DNA of 64,000 bases. Origin: Salvelinus alpinus. Lineage: Eukaryota; Chordata; Actinopteri; Salmoniformes; Salmonidae. Below are positions 62,677 through 64,000 of this stretch, in pieces. Position numbers and translations under genes: made by a program. The stretch lies in contig NC_092122.1 in assembly GCF_045679555.1 (NCBI RefSeq), forward strand, positions 13,505,043 to 13,569,042, read 5' to 3'. The stretch's first letter is position 1. Each line of letters opens with the position of its first letter. The notes beneath the pieces were generated by a model. The model saw only the letters and a list, made by a program, of their open reading frames with translations. It searched no databases and was not told the origin of the DNA.

Positions 62677-63935
62677 GTGAGTTGGAGTTAAACAACAATA
62701 TAAACCTAAACGCTACTCTCATTCAAATCATATCTAGAACATTTTTTTGTTAGGTCTAACCTCATCCCCAGGCTCATTACTAGAGAGAGCCGACAGGTGG
62801 ACTAAGTAGTTTGAAATACATCTTGCATGTAATTTAATTAGACCACAGCACCAGGTAGAAAGCTCCTGGGTTTCCCTGTCCACCATTTTGTTTAGTTCCC
62901 CATTAACTCAGCTAATGCTACCTGACACATAAACAGTGCATCTACTGTTCTGTATTCATGTAATCTAACTGAGAGTAAGGGAAACAGATTAAATGTGTGT
63001 GTCCTCAACTCGTCTACATGTATGTAAAACCTGTCCCCGCCAGCAGACGGTTCTGTTGTTCTGATGCGTGACTGGAGTATTTATAGAGGCAGAGGCTGGA
63101 ATCCACGCATTCACTCCTATGGAGCAGAGGGGACCGCTCTCTCTTCATCTCGCTCTCTCTGCCTCTCTCTCTTCTTCGCTCTCTCTATCCCAGGGGAATT
63201 CTCTCTCAGCAGGCTAGCAACACTGTCAAACACTGCCCAGATTCACAAACACATCACACGCACACACACACACAAACGCAATCATAATGGTGTCTTTTTG
63301 TAGGCACCATGCTGCCATGGTTCATGGGCAAAGCCTATGGGTAAATTAATGGAGTTTTTGGATAAACGCGCCGAAAATAAGGTTGGTGGTAAACACAGGC
63401 TTAGGGGATCTTGTTCTATGAGATAATCTTTATCCGCTAACATCATTTTTTGTGAATTCTGAAGCATTTATGTCACCCAAAAATCACAAAGCACATAAAA
63501 GGCTTCATAATTCATAAAGGTCACGTTAACGCCCTGATATTATCTCATCGAACAAAACCTGTAAGATCTCCTAAGCCTGTGTTAACCTCAGACCTTATTT
63601 TCGGCGTTTATCCCAAAACCCCATTCTTTCCCATTCATTTTCCCCATAGAAACGAACCAGAGGTATCTCATTTCAGTTTTTTAGGACGACAAGCTGCCAA
63701 GCTCTATTCAGGCTTATCTTTCTGCTCCGTGGGCACTATCTCCATCTGTCCCTGGTCTGCCCCATTAATGAATGACATAGACTGCACTACATTATACAGT
63801 AGCTAGCTTTCTGTCTGTTTATGTTTGTGTTGCATATGCACGTACTGTGTGACTGTTCGTTTGTACTATACTCTGCTGCTCTGCATGGCCCTGTCTGTCT
63901 GTGCTCTCAGAGTGACAGATGGTCCAGCTACCTGA
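62677..63935. other. itfg2 intron after the last visible exon
   Basis: Donor GTGAGT at 62677. The acceptor-like ctctcag at 63904-63910 would give an immediate stop (Glu then TGA), leaving the protein about 30 residues short, so I do not accept it as the terminal exon. Confidence 0.4.
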
Positions 63936-64000
63936 CCCAGTGGAGGCTGCTGAGGGCAGAACGGCTCATAATAATGGCTGGAACGGAGCAAATGGAATGG
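63936..64000 (+). mobile_element. Start of a dispersed DNA element cut by the window edge
   Basis: The sequence cagtggaggctgctgagggc followed by gctcataataatggctggaa is a familiar high-copy salmonid repeat end. The element runs off the window. Confidence 0.6.

Noticed and set aside
63905-63915. Terminal exon of itfg2 at the ctctcag acceptor
   Set aside because: In phase it encodes one residue and then TGA, about 30 residues short of the family length. A chance acceptor is more likely.

Overview
The window is vertebrate nuclear DNA and almost certainly from a salmonid fish. It has large introns with GT/AG sites, long CA/TG microsatellites, several Tc1/mariner families (one with Sleeping Beauty-type ends), tRNA-derived SINEs of the salmonid type, and an L2-like LINE. 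Species and chromosome cannot be fixed from the sequence alone.

There are three protein-coding genes. (1) Positions ~1522-44301, plus strand: a 5'-truncated, 13-exon gene whose C-terminal half carries degenerate EF-hands. All but one of its exon junctions agree in reading phase, but I could not match it to a named gene. (2) Positions 49296-49880, minus strand: ascl1 (most like ascl1a), a bHLH proneural factor with a TATA-like promoter and a probable intron in its 3' UTR. (3) Positions 54123-62676, plus strand: itfg2, a KICSTOR subunit, with ten phase-consistent exons. Its last exon is not convincingly present and probably lies beyond the window.

Most of the remaining sequence is intronic repeat. 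Intron 1 of the EF-hand gene has an internally deleted Tc1 (2033-2877). The intron between exons 3 and 4 holds a 38-bp minisatellite (4653-9076) split by a nearly intact Tc1 (7134-8739), then a three-level nest: a Tc1 (9258-14800) containing an L2-like LINE (~10524-14559) containing a SINE (11931-12427). Further downstream come a hAT MITE (18183-18361), a SINE using the LINE's 3' tail (18985-19135), a Sleeping Beauty-type Tc1 (31948-33576), a polypyrimidine array (34360-35310), a 27/17-bp minisatellite (35757-37612), and a Tc1 (40781-43125) that received a solo LTR, a SINE and a 70-bp MITE. Intron 9 of itfg2 holds a 3.1-kb hAT element (58494-61612) with 8-bp target duplications. That element contains a solo LTR and a ~100-bp-arm palindrome.

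The genes do not form an operon or pathway. They are independent eukaryotic transcription units. The layered insertions with readable target duplications give a relative timeline of transposition for this locus.
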